Origin: CAWHYG01 sp963833505
Lineage (GTDB): Bacteria; Eisenbacteria; RBG-16-71-46; CAIMUX01
DNA: 64,000 nucleotides
Reading direction: 5' to 3'
Assembly: GCA_963833505.1 (NCBI GenBank)
Contig: CAWHYG010000007.1
Coordinates: 186,001-250,000 of the forward strand
The translations under genes were made by a program, and so were the position numbers. Numbering within the stretch: the first letter of the stretch is position 1; the number at the start of each line of letters is the position of its first letter. Of the stretch, positions 43,894 to 52,773 are shown one piece after another. Below the pieces are notes generated by a model that did not search any database, had not been told where the DNA came from, and worked only from the letters and a program-made list of their open reading frames with translations.

Positions 43894-44376
43894 TCATCGT
43901 CCCCAGGCGTGTCGCGACGCATCCCGATCCGGCGGCGATGGTGGCGGGGTGGATGAGTTCGAGTTGTTGGAATCGTCGTTCGTGCTCGCATCGACGCCGG
44001 TAGCAGGGGTGGGAGTGGTTCCCGAGCCCACCGGCGGGACGGTCGAGGCGCCGGAATTGCGGTTCCAGGCGCCGCGTCCGCTCGACGCGGGTGCCGGAGA
44101 CGGCGTGGCCGATCCCGGCGCCGCGTGCCACCAGGAATCATCCCAGTACGACCACGGCTGGACGAAGAAGACGTGGGGAACGACTCCGTAGGGCGTGAAC
44201 GCCAAGTAGTACGGGTCGGTCCACTGGTCGTAGACTGTGGAGTCCGGCGGGGTCCCCAGGTCGGACTGATCCGACGCATCAGGCAGGCTCGGAGGGCGAA
44301 GCAACACGGTGTAGCAGCCGGTCCCGGCCACGACGATGAAAGCGGCAAGACAGAAGATGACCGCGAAGCGCGACAT
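43894..44376 (-). CDS. Small lipoprotein, unknown function
   Basis: 160 residues from ATG 44376, with GGGAGG upstream. The N-terminus FAVIFCLAAFIVVAGTGC is a lipoprotein-type signal with a probable lipidated Cys, though the box (GTGC) is not the classical LAGC. The mature part is short: Tyr/Trp/Pro-rich (WTDPYYLAFTPYGVVPHVF, QPWSYWDDSWW) and then a Ser/Thr/Pro/Asn-rich disordered tail. No domain recognised. It is followed on the same strand by the outer-membrane transporter gene, so it may be an accessory of that protein. Its start codon overlaps that of the divergent TPR gene by two bases. Confidence 0.6.
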   Translation of the reverse strand: MSRFAVIFCLAAFIVVAGTGCYTVLLRPPSLPDASDQSDLGTPPDSTVYDQWTDPYYLAFTPYGVVPHVFFVQPWSYWDDSWWHAAPGSATPSPAPASSGRGAWNRNSGASTVPPVGSGTTPTPATGVDASTNDDSNNSNSSTPPPSPPDRDASRHAWGR

Positions 44377-46273
44377 GCCCGACCTCCCTGTCACCGGCTC
44401 CGCCGGCGCGGAGCCGTTTGTCGGACGCGAGTGCCAAATCCGCCGGGTCGAGAGCCGAAGAGGGCCGGTTCGGTCCTTCCCGCGGCTCACGAACTTCCTG
44501 ACTCGGCTTCTTTCGACCGCAGCGTTGTCTTTTACCGTATACACGGCAGAGGCGGCGGCGTTCCCTGTTCCGGAGTTTACGCAGGTACTGCCGCAAGCAG
44601 GAGTATTTCCGCCGGACACGAGCGGGATCCGCGCCGCCCACGGCATCGTTCCGGCCAACGGAGCCGGTTCCGGACTGGAAGCGTTCCTGGCGGGTACGCT
44701 TCTGGAGGAGCAGGGACGCCACCGGGAGGCCATCGCGGAGTTCCGGAAGGCGCGGGCGGCCGACTCGACGGACGTCGCGGCCCCGGTGGCGATCGCTCGC
44801 GCCTACGCGGAAATCGACCGCCCGGATTCGGCGGAGGCCTGGATCCGCGCGTCTCTTGGTCTCTCGCCCCGGAACCTCGAGGCGCTGGTCCTGGCGGGAT
44901 CCATCGACGAAGGGCTGGGACGCCTCGACAGCGCGCGAGTGGAGTACCAACGGGCGCTTCAGGTTTCGCCCGACGATCCGGGCGCGTTCATGAATCTGCT
45001 GTCCCTCCTGCAGAGGCAGGGGCGCGGGCAGGAGGCCCTCGATCTCATCGAGCAATCCCGCTCGCCTCTGCTGGAGACGCCTCCGCTCGACTTCCGGAAG
45101 GCGCAGATCCAGGCATCTCTGGAGAAGTATCCCGAAGCGATCGAGTCCCTGGCACAGGTCTTGAAGCGGGAGCCGGATTTTCCGGATGCCGTGGCGCTGC
45201 TCCATCTCGCTCTGGCCAGATCGGCCGACCCGGTCTCGGCGGTGCCCGTCCTGGAGGAGATTCTCAGCGAGCAACCCCAGATGGACCGCGTCCGCGTGGA
45301 GCTGGCGCAGATCCTGATGTCCTCCGATCGCTGGAAGGACGCCATACCGCATCTGCAGTTCCTCTGGCAGGAGCATCCCAAGGACGAGATCATCGCCGCG
45401 CACCTCGGCGCGCTTCTGCTCCGGGCGGATCGGAACGCCGAAGCGCAGGCCGCTCTCGAATCCGCGGCCGGCCTCAAGCCCGATGATCCCGAGCCGCTCC
45501 GCCTGCTCTGGCAGGTCGCGTCTCAGTCGAATCGCGATCAGGATGCCCTGGGCCTGGCGAACCGGCTGGTCGGCCTGGAGCCTCGGGATGCCCGCAGCCG
45601 CACGATGCGCGCCCTGAGCCTGGCGAAGTTGGGACATGCGCCGGAGGCGCTGGCCGCGGCCGACTCCGCCCTGGGGTTGGATCCGGGAGACAACGAAGCG
45701 GCCGTCCTGGCCTCGGGCATATTGAGTCGCCGGAAAGACTACGACGCGGCGGCGCGGCGCGTGCGGACCGTCATCCAGGCGCATCCGGACGACCGGCCCA
45801 TGGAGTTCCGCCTGGGAGCGATCCTGGAAGAAGCCGGCCAGATCGACTCGTCTCTGGCGGTTTTCAACCGGATGCTGGCGGTGGACCCGGACGATGCGAT
45901 CGCTCTCAATTTCGCCGGCTATATGTGCATCGAACGCGGAATCCGGATGGACGAAGCCATGGATCGCGTTCGAAGGGCTCTCAAGTTGCAGCCGGACAAC
46001 CCAGCATTTCTTGACAGTTACGGATGGGGCCTCTATCGCACGGGGAAGGCGGCCGAGGCGCTCGATCCGCTGAGCCGGGCCGCCTCGATCGACCCCGAGA
46101 ATCCCGAGATCCTCAAGCACCTGGGCCGCGTCCAGGCCGAGGCCGGCCACAAGGACGCGGCGGCCGACACCTATCGGCGCGCGCTTCGCCTGACGCCGGG
46201 GGACCAGGAGCTTCAGGGATGGCAGCGGGAGCTGGAGCCGCTCACCGAGCCGCATCCCGATGCATCCAAATAA
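44375..46273 (+). CDS. Secreted TPR-repeat protein
   Basis: 632 residues if begun at ATG 44375; another ATG lies upstream at 44336, and no better in-frame start with a ribosome-binding site is visible. A signal-like segment (FLTRLLSTAALSFTVYTAEAAA) lies about 40 residues in. The remainder is a solenoid of about 14-15 TPRs: AIAEFRKARAADSTDVAAPV, ARVEYQRALQVSPDDPGAFM, AIALNFAGYMCIERGIRMDEA and AFLDSYGWGLYRTGKAAEAL (the last typical of BamD/YbgF-neighbour TPR proteins). It is probably periplasmic, a protein-protein scaffold. The ECF sigma gene follows 67 bp later. Confidence 0.75.
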   Translation: MPDLPVTGSAGAEPFVGRECQIRRVESRRGPVRSFPRLTNFLTRLLSTAALSFTVYTAEAAAFPVPEFTQVLPQAGVFPPDTSGIRAAHGIVPANGAGSGLEAFLAGTLLEEQGRHREAIAEFRKARAADSTDVAAPVAIARAYAEIDRPDSAEAWIRASLGLSPRNLEALVLAGSIDEGLGRLDSARVEYQRALQVSPDDPGAFMNLLSLLQRQGRGQEALDLIEQSRSPLLETPPLDFRKAQIQASLEKYPEAIESLAQVLKREPDFPDAVALLHLALARSADPVSAVPVLEEILSEQPQMDRVRVELAQILMSSDRWKDAIPHLQFLWQEHPKDEIIAAHLGALLLRADRNAEAQAALESAAGLKPDDPEPLRLLWQVASQSNRDQDALGLANRLVGLEPRDARSRTMRALSLAKLGHAPEALAAADSALGLDPGDNEAAVLASGILSRRKDYDAAARRVRTVIQAHPDDRPMEFRLGAILEEAGQIDSSLAVFNRMLAVDPDDAIALNFAGYMCIERGIRMDEAMDRVRRALKLQPDNPAFLDSYGWGLYRTGKAAEALDPLSRAASIDPENPEILKHLGRVQAEAGHKDAAADTYRRALRLTPGDQELQGWQRELEPLTEPHPDASK

Positions 46274-46280
46274 AGGCAGG

Positions 46281-46318
46281 GGTTCGGGAACCCTTTCACC
46301 CCGACAGGGTTTCACCCG
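46281..46318 (+). promoter_or_regulatory. Possible ECF-type promoter / operator before the sigma gene
   Basis: GGGAACC at 46286-46292 resembles the GGAAC -35 element read by many ECF sigma factors, which suggests autoregulation. It lies inside the small palindrome GGTTCGGGAACC and also pairs (AACCCT with AGGGTT at 46306-46311) in an inverted repeat. No clear -10 is visible, so this is tentative. Confidence 0.3.
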
Positions 46319-46340
46319 ATGATGCCATAAGGGAGAAGAT

Positions 46341-46969
46341 ATGCAGGTGAGTGACGAAAAACGGGCGACACCGCTCATATCGGGGCTTCCGGACGAGGTC
46401 CTGATGGAACACGTCGTGAGGGGCTCGGAGGCGGCGTTCGCCACTCTGGTGGATCGCTACAAGGGCCGCGTCATCAACGTCGTCTGCCGGTTCATCAACG
46501 ACCGGGATCGCGCCCAGGAGATCGCCCAGGAGGTGTTTCTCCGCGTCTTTGTGCACCGCGAACGCTATCGTCCGAACGGCAAGTTCAGCACGTGGATCTA
46601 CACGATCGCGGTGAACCTCGCGAAGAACGAGATCCGGCGCCGGGTGCGATCCGCGGAATCGTCAGCCTGGACGCGCTTCTGGAGGTGGCGGGCGACTCCA
46701 GCAAGTTCGTGGCCGACCCCGGCCCGCGCCCCGATCGCCGGCTGCGGCAGAGAGAGATCGAGGAGTGGGTGCAGAAGGGTCTGTCCGAGCTTCCGGAGAA
46801 GTACCGCGAGGTCATCATCCTGAGAGACTTTCAGCAGCTTTCCTACGAAGAGATCGAAGAGGTCTTGGGCATTCCGGGGGGGACGGTCCGTTCCCGGATC
46901 AATCGGGCCAGGGCATCGTTGCAGGAACGCCTGGGGGCCCTGGTGGAAGGTGGCATCGATGAATTGTAG
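46341..46969 (+). CDS. ECF (sigma-E type) RNA polymerase sigma factor, frameshifted
   Basis: Region 2 is read from ATG 46341: EAAFATLVDRYKGRVINVVC, DRAQEIAQEVFLRVFVHRER and FSTWIYTIAVNLAKNEIRRR. After that the frame becomes nonsense (WTRFWRWRATP). Region 4 continues in another frame: LSELPEKYREVIILRDFQQL, SYEEIEEVLGIPGGTVRSRI and NRARASLQERL to the TAG at 46969. Adding one C to the CC at 46651-46652 restores a continuous protein of about 209 residues through VRSRGIVSLDALLE. A sequencing or assembly error is likely, since the anti-sigma and HtrA-like genes downstream are intact. If real, the sigma factor would be inactive. Confidence 0.85.
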
Positions 46970-47618
46970 GCAGGCGCGGGCTTTGTTCTCGAACCGCATC
47001 GACCATGAGCTGGCGACCCGGGACACCCAGCGTCTCGAGCGCCATGTGGCCGTGTGTCGTGAGTGCCAGGCCAAGTGGGAGTCCTTCGAGCTGACCGTCC
47101 GGATGGTCCGCACGTTGCCCCAGGCCGCTCCCGACGCCTCGTTCGTCGGCCAGGTGCTTGACCGCGTGCGGGGCTACGAGGCGGAGAACCGCGCCCGGGA
47201 GCGCGAGGCCCGGATCGGGATCCTCGACCGGATCCGGGACGGGCTGGAGGGCGCCCTCTGGCGGCGCCTGCAGCTTCCGGTCCAGCTTGCCGGAGCCGCG
47301 GCGTTCGGGCTGTTGGCGGGCTTTGTCGTCACGCAGACCCATCTGTTGTCCGGGAGGGTTCCGATGACGATGACCGCCGCCATCCAGGGCTCCGTTCCGT
47401 TCTCCTCAGCGAGCGCCGTGGCCGGCGTCGTCCAGTCGCGCCGACCGTTCGACGACCTCGTCGGGACCATTGCGGAAAGGCAGGGATCCGGAAACTCCGA
47501 CTCGGCTGCCGCCGTCCGGTCGCCGTCTTCGGACGCCGCGTCCGGTGTGCTGCAGGGGTCCGGGGCGGAGCGCCAGGTGAGCTTGAGTGCCGATGGCCGC
47601 CCTCAAATCACCTTCTAG
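46959..47618 (+). CDS. Anti-sigma factor, zinc-finger (ZAS) type, single membrane span
   Basis: 219 residues from ATG 46959, overlapping the sigma gene by 11 bp (a GTG at 46950 is an alternative). The zinc-binding motif of ZAS anti-sigma factors is present: His29-x3-Cys33-x2-Cys36 in LERHVAVCRECQAKW, with Cys3 as the fourth candidate ligand. A single transmembrane segment (LAGAAAFGLLAGFVV, about 106-122) separates this cytoplasmic domain from a Ser/Ala-rich periplasmic tail. It should hold the ECF sigma factor encoded just before it at the membrane until an envelope signal releases it. Confidence 0.82.
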   Translation: MNCRQARALFSNRIDHELATRDTQRLERHVAVCRECQAKWESFELTVRMVRTLPQAAPDASFVGQVLDRVRGYEAENRAREREARIGILDRIRDGLEGALWRRLQLPVQLAGAAAFGLLAGFVVTQTHLLSGRVPMTMTAAIQGSVPFSSASAVAGVVQSRRPFDDLVGTIAERQGSGNSDSAAAVRSPSSDAASGVLQGSGAERQVSLSADGRPQITF

Positions 47619-48891
47619 AGCCCGCCGACCAGACCCGCAGGTATCCGTCTTCGAGGGGGCGCCGGCCGGCTCGAGAGCCAGGCTGAGCGTCCCCGTTCTC
47701 TTGCTGGCTCTCCTCGTCGCTCCGGCGCTGCGCGTCGCAGCGGCCTCGGGACCGCCCGGCTATCCTCCGGTCGCCGACGCTCTGGCCCGCCTCAGCCGCG
47801 ACCTGGAGCCGTCGGTCGTCCAGATCATCTCCTTCCGGCCGATCGGACCGTCCCCGCGAGACCTGGAGGGCGCCGGAAGCGTGTCGAGATTGGAACCGTC
47901 GCGCGAAACGCTCTGGGCCTCCGGAGTGGTCTTGGACGAGCAGGGGACGATTCTCACCTGCGCCGAAACCGCCCAGCCGGGTGACAGCCTCGAAATCCGC
48001 ACCGCGGCGGGCCGGCGGTTCGGGGCTCGTTTCCTCGCGCTCGACGCTCCGCTGGGAGTGAGCCTGATCCAGGCGTCCGGCGCGGAAGGGCTGGCGCCGA
48101 TCCGCCTGAGCGGTCCGGCGCCTTTCCGGAGAGGCTCGTCCGTGCTGGTGCTTCACTACGTGGCCGAGGGCCAGGAGCCCGTGCTCAAGCTCGGCGCGAT
48201 GACCGCCCCGCCCGCCGGTCCGGGAGACCAGAACACGCACCTGAGACTGGCCCTGGCCGACTGCCACGGCGCGTGCGGAGGCGCGGTCGTCGATGCCGAC
48301 GGCCACTTCTGCGGGATCGTGGTGGACATCCAGGCGGAAGCCGAGGCCCAGGGCGGCCAGGGCGAAGTCAGACAGCCGGCGGATCTGCTTGAATACGACG
48401 ACGTGGGCGTTCTCTGCGCGGGGATGTTCCCGGATCTGGCCGCGCGTCTGGAGAACCAGGCCGAGCGGCGGTTCGGTTATCTGGGGGTGCAGGCCCGGGT
48501 GGGGGACGAGTTGAGCCGGGAGCCGGATCCGGCGGACTCCACTCGCGGGCCGATCTTCGTCAGCCGCGTGTTCCCGGGCAGCCCGGCCGAGGTCGCCGGA
48601 TTCCTGCCAGGGGATCAGATTCTCGCCATCGACGGGCGGGAGGTCTCCGGGCGCGCCCAGGTGATCCGGCAGCTAGCCGAGACGCCTCCCGGCAGCGAGA
48701 TCCAGGTCAAGCTGCTTCGAAGAGGGGTTCCCCTTACGCTGTATCCCCGGGTCGGGGATCGCTCGTCTCTGGAGTGGATGCAGCGCGAAGACCAGCTCAA
48801 CCAGATCCGGCAGAGGCGCATCCGGCGCACCATCCAGGAGCTGGAGATCCACCTCCATCAGATCGAAGAGCCGAAGGTGGCGCAACGCTGA
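47587..48891 (+). CDS. HtrA/DegP-like pseudoprotease with PDZ domain
   Basis: 434 residues from a GTG overlapping the anti-sigma gene (ATG 47593 also possible). A signal or anchor segment (LSVPVLLLALLVAPALRVAAA) is followed by a trypsin-like fold that aligns by eye with HtrA: SGVVLDEQGTILTCAETA, LEIRTAAGRRFGARFLALDAP and LADCHGACGGAVVDADGHFCGIVV. The triad is lost: the His position is Glu127, the Asp position is Gly157, and the Ser of GNSGG is Cys230. A PDZ domain (FGYLGVQARV, VFPGSPAEVAGFLPGDQILAIDGREV) follows, then a charged coiled tail. It is likely a periplasmic sensor or chaperone working with the sigma/anti-sigma pair. Confidence 0.75.
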   Translation: MPMAALKSPSRARRPDPQVSVFEGAPAGSRARLSVPVLLLALLVAPALRVAAASGPPGYPPVADALARLSRDLEPSVVQIISFRPIGPSPRDLEGAGSVSRLEPSRETLWASGVVLDEQGTILTCAETAQPGDSLEIRTAAGRRFGARFLALDAPLGVSLIQASGAEGLAPIRLSGPAPFRRGSSVLVLHYVAEGQEPVLKLGAMTAPPAGPGDQNTHLRLALADCHGACGGAVVDADGHFCGIVVDIQAEAEAQGGQGEVRQPADLLEYDDVGVLCAGMFPDLAARLENQAERRFGYLGVQARVGDELSREPDPADSTRGPIFVSRVFPGSPAEVAGFLPGDQILAIDGREVSGRAQVIRQLAETPPGSEIQVKLLRRGVPLTLYPRVGDRSSLEWMQREDQLNQIRQRRIRRTIQELEIHLHQIEEPKVAQR

Positions 48892-49129
48892 GCCGTCCTC
48901 CCGGCCTTGACCTCTGCCCGGCCCGATGCTGATGATTCTCCGGTGCCTCGCGACGGGCGATCATGAATAATGCGGGCTGTTCTTCGGAACGTGTTGGACC
49001 GCCGCGCCCGGGAACTGGAGCGCGGGGGCGGGAAGAGGCTCGGCGAGCCCACATCGAGAGGTAGGGAACCGGCAGGCACGCCGCTGGGCGTTGCCGGGAT
49101 GGCGCGGGCGCAACGGCGGCGGAGGCGGC

Positions 49130-50218
49130 GTGATCGAGATCCAAGTCAACCTGGGTGATCGGAGCTATCCGGTCCGCATCGGCCCCTGGCGGGATTGGGA
49201 CCTGAGGTCGCTCGCGCGCGGCTGGTCCCGCTCTCCCTGGGTTCTGATCGCCGACCGGCGCGCCTGGGACGTCTGGTCGCGCGACGTCCTGTCCTGTTTC
49301 GGATCCGAACAGATCGACGTGCTCGTCGCGGAACTGGACGGCGGGGAACCGGCCAAGTCCCACGATGCGCTTTTCCGGATCTACGACCACCTCGTCCAGC
49401 ACAACGTCCATCGGGACGGGACCCTCGCCGTGTTCGGCGGGGGAGTGCTGGGCGATCTGGCCGGATTCGCGGCCGCGACCTGGCAGCGCGGAATCCGATT
49501 CGTGCAGATTCCGACGACGCTCCTGGCGCAGGTCGATTCCAGCGTCGGCGGAAAGACGGGACTGAACTACGGCCGGACGAAAAACGTGATCGGGACCTTC
49601 TATCAACCCGCAGCCGTGCTGATCTCGCCGGAGTGGCTGAACAGCCTGCCTCCCCGTGAGTTTCGGGCCGGGATTGCCGAGGTGATCAAGTGCGCGGTCA
49701 TCCGGGATCCCGAGCTGCTCCGGATCCTGGAGGATGAGGAACCCGACCGTCTGGCCCGTTCCCTGGTCCTGGAAGAGATCCTGGCGCGCGCGCTCGTCGT
49801 CAAGGCCCGGATCGTCGAGCAGGACGAACGCGACCACGGGCTCCGGAACATCCTCAACTTCGGGCACACCATCGGGCACGCCCTCGAGGCGGCCTCCGGA
49901 TTCACGCAGCTCCTGCACGGCGAAGCCGTCTCCCTGGGCATGGTGGCGGCGCTCCACCTCTCGGTGGACGCGGCCGGGCTTCCGCCCGCCGACCTCTTGC
50001 GCATCGAGCGTCTCCTCGCGCGCCACGGCCTCCCGATCCGGGTGGACGGCATCGATCCGGCCTCGGCGCGCGAACGTCTCAAGGTCGACAAGAAGGTTCG
50101 AAGCGACGCCCAGGTGTGGGTGTTGACAGAGAGACTGGGCACGGCTACCGTCACGACCCGAGTTCCCGCCGACCAGGTCGACGCGGCGGTGTCCTACATC
50201 TTCGAGCGGGGATCCTGA
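49130..50218 (+). CDS. aroB: 3-dehydroquinate synthase
   Basis: 362 residues from a GTG with GGAGGCGGC upstream; longer starts are Gly-rich shadow. It is the second step of the shikimate pathway (DAHP to 3-dehydroquinate, NAD and Zn dependent). Seen: TLAVFGGGVLGDLAGFAAATW, RGIRFVQIPTTLLAQVDSSV then GGKTGLNYG, FRAGIAEVIKCAVI and the metal-binding LNFGHTIGHALEA and LHGEAVSLGM His residues. It shares one base with aroQ (TGATG). The 238 bp before it contain no gene I can support. Confidence 0.96.
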   Translation: MIEIQVNLGDRSYPVRIGPWRDWDLRSLARGWSRSPWVLIADRRAWDVWSRDVLSCFGSEQIDVLVAELDGGEPAKSHDALFRIYDHLVQHNVHRDGTLAVFGGGVLGDLAGFAAATWQRGIRFVQIPTTLLAQVDSSVGGKTGLNYGRTKNVIGTFYQPAAVLISPEWLNSLPPREFRAGIAEVIKCAVIRDPELLRILEDEEPDRLARSLVLEEILARALVVKARIVEQDERDHGLRNILNFGHTIGHALEAASGFTQLLHGEAVSLGMVAALHLSVDAAGLPPADLLRIERLLARHGLPIRVDGIDPASARERLKVDKKVRSDAQVWVLTERLGTATVTTRVPADQVDAAVSYIFERGS

Positions 50219-50658
50219 TGCCAAGACGCCTCCTCGTACTGCACGGGCCGAATCTGAACCTGCTGGGAGAGCGGGAGCCGCAGATCTACGGAACGCGGAC
50301 TCTCGAATCCATCAATCAGGATCTCGAATCGGAGGCGGCGAGGCTGGGTTGCGAGCTCGCCGCGTTTCAATCGAATCATGAGGGAGAGCTGATCGATCGC
50401 CTGCAGCGGGCCCGGACCGAGGTGGACGGCGTCATTCTGAACCCGGGCGGACTGAGTCACACGAGCGTCAGCCTGAGGGACGCGGTGGCGGCTCTCGGCC
50501 TGCCGGTGATCGAGGTCCATCTAAGCAATCCGGCTGCGCGCGAGGCGTTCCGCCGTAGAGACCTGATCGCGCCCGTGTGCTCCGGATTGATCCAGGGACT
50601 CGGCCCGACCGGATATCTGGCCGCCCTCTGGGCGCTCAATGCTCTCCTCAAGGGCTGA
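50218..50658 (+). CDS. aroQ: 3-dehydroquinate dehydratase, type II
   Basis: 146 residues, typical. It performs the next shikimate step after aroB, with which it is translationally coupled. The N-terminus LLVLHGPNLNLLGEREPQIY contains the catalytic loop Tyr; FQSNHEGELIDRL, ILNPGGLSHTSVSLRDAV (catalytic His) and VIEVHLSNPAAREAFRR are the other active-site blocks. The order aroQ then accB is common in bacteria. Confidence 0.96.
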   Translation: MPRRLLVLHGPNLNLLGEREPQIYGTRTLESINQDLESEAARLGCELAAFQSNHEGELIDRLQRARTEVDGVILNPGGLSHTSVSLRDAVAALGLPVIEVHLSNPAAREAFRRRDLIAPVCSGLIQGLGPTGYLAALWALNALLKG

Positions 50659-50771
50659 ACGGGGTCTCGTGACCGCCGATCGGCCCGCTTCTTGTCCCAG
50701 GCTGATGGCGCTGTCGGAAACGGCGCCGGGGCCCTTTCCGCCCGGGCCGCGGATGACTGGAGAGAGTTCCC

Positions 50772-51278
<507 letters not shown>

Positions 51279-51469
51279 GCGGACGCGGCGGGGCCTGCAA
51301 GGCCGCGCCGCCGGCGAGAAGTCAAGGGGGTCCTCTTCCCGGCGCGCTACGCCGGCGCTCCGACGTTCCGATCGAACGGCGGCCCTTCTGCCGAGGCCGT
51401 GCGCCGGCGTTCCGATCGGCAGGCCGCTCTCTTGATGAGGCCGCGCCCCGGCAGGTGTCCGGCGAAAGG

Positions 51470-52690
51470 ATGGCGATGGATTTCCGCCGCGTTCTCGAGA
51501 TCGTCCTCGATCGGAAGGCGAGCGACCTCCACCTCAAGGTGGGAACCCGGCCGCAGATCCGGGTGGACGGCAGGATCGAGAGCGTCGATGAGCCCCCGCC
51601 CACCGTGAAGGAGATGGAAGGCTTCGCCGACATGCTCCTCACGCCGGCCCAGAAGCAGGAGCTGGCGCAGAAGCGGGAGATCGACTTCGCGATCGGAGTT
51701 CCCGGCCTGGCTCGATTCCGGGCCAACGTCTACTACCAGCGGGGGACGATGGCGGTCGTGCTCCGGCACGTCCCCCTCGGCGTCCCCGCCTTTGAAGAGC
51801 TGAATCTTCCGCCCCAGGTGGAGAAGCTCGCGCTCTCTCCCCGCGGCCTCGTCCTGGTCACGGGCACGGTCGGCAGCGGCAAGTCCACGACGCTGGCTTC
51901 GATGATCGATTCGATCAACCGCCGGATCGCGCGCTCCATCATCACGGTGGAAGACCCGGTCGAGTTTCTCCATCGCGACGACAAGTGCGTGATCAGCCAG
52001 CGCGAGGTCGGCCTCGACACCTTGAGCTACGCCGACGCGCTCCGGCACATCCTGAGGCAGGATCCCGATGTCATCCTGCTCGGCGAAATCCGGGACCGGG
52101 AGACCATGTCGACGGCGCTCATGGCCGCGGACACCGGCCATTCGGTGCTCTCCACCCTGCACACGGTGGACGCAGCCCAGACGGTGAACCGCATTCTCTC
52201 GTTCTATCCGCCCCACCAGCACGAGGAGATCCGCTACCTTCTCGCCTCCACGCTGCGGGCGGTGGTGTCGCTGCGGCTGATTCCCAAGGCCGGAGGTTCC
52301 GGCCGGGTGCCCGCCGCGGAGATCCTGGTCAACACTCCGACCATCCGGGACTATCTGATGTCCGCGGACAAGACGCATTCGATACGCTCGGCGATCCAGG
52401 AGGGTGCCACGCAGTACGGGATGCAGTCCTTCGATCAGTCCTTGATGCGTCTCTATCGGCGCGGTTTGATCACGCAGGAGGAGGCGGTGCGGAACTCGTC
52501 GACTCCGACCGAGTTCGAGCTGCGGATCCGGGGCATCCAGGCTTCCAGCGACACGAGCTGGGACGTGTTCGAGGAGGGGCCCGCCGGTCCGATTCCCTCG
52601 GAAGAGCCGGGCTCGGCCGGCGGCAGCGAAGAGCGCGCCCCGGTCGCGCGGGAGCCGGCCGCGGGGCCCGGAGGCGTGGTGCGGTATTGA
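51470..52690 (+). CDS. pilT: Type IV pilus retraction ATPase PilT
   Basis: 406 residues from ATG 51470 (ATG 51476 is also possible). The N-terminal domain (KASDLHLKVGTRPQIRVDGR) is followed by the RecA-like ATPase. Walker A is TGTVGSGKSTTLASM with Lys138; the Asp box and Walker B lie in ILRQDPDVILLGEIRDRETM, and the His box in LSTLHTVDAAQTVNRIL. PilT/PilU AIRNLIRE-type features are less clear (KTHSIRSAIQEGATQYGMQ). The last 60 residues are a Gly/Pro/Glu-rich tail. It powers pilus retraction for twitching or DNA uptake. It lies between accB and accC, an uncommon position, and no other pil gene is in the window. Confidence 0.92.
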   Translation: MAMDFRRVLEIVLDRKASDLHLKVGTRPQIRVDGRIESVDEPPPTVKEMEGFADMLLTPAQKQELAQKREIDFAIGVPGLARFRANVYYQRGTMAVVLRHVPLGVPAFEELNLPPQVEKLALSPRGLVLVTGTVGSGKSTTLASMIDSINRRIARSIITVEDPVEFLHRDDKCVISQREVGLDTLSYADALRHILRQDPDVILLGEIRDRETMSTALMAADTGHSVLSTLHTVDAAQTVNRILSFYPPHQHEEIRYLLASTLRAVVSLRLIPKAGGSGRVPAAEILVNTPTIRDYLMSADKTHSIRSAIQEGATQYGMQSFDQSLMRLYRRGLITQEEAVRNSSTPTEFELRIRGIQASSDTSWDVFEEGPAGPIPSEEPGSAGGSEERAPVAREPAAGPGGVVRY

Positions 52691-52773
52691 AGCGTTCCGG
52701 TCGCGACGCGACCGACGTTCCCACGACCCGGGCGGCGGATCGGTTCCGGGAAGGGGCAGAGCGCAGGAGGCGC

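Noticed and set aside
48970..49158. Small plus-strand frame upstream of aroB
   Set aside because: Arg/Gly-rich, no ribosome-binding site, and it runs into aroB in another frame; no support as a gene.
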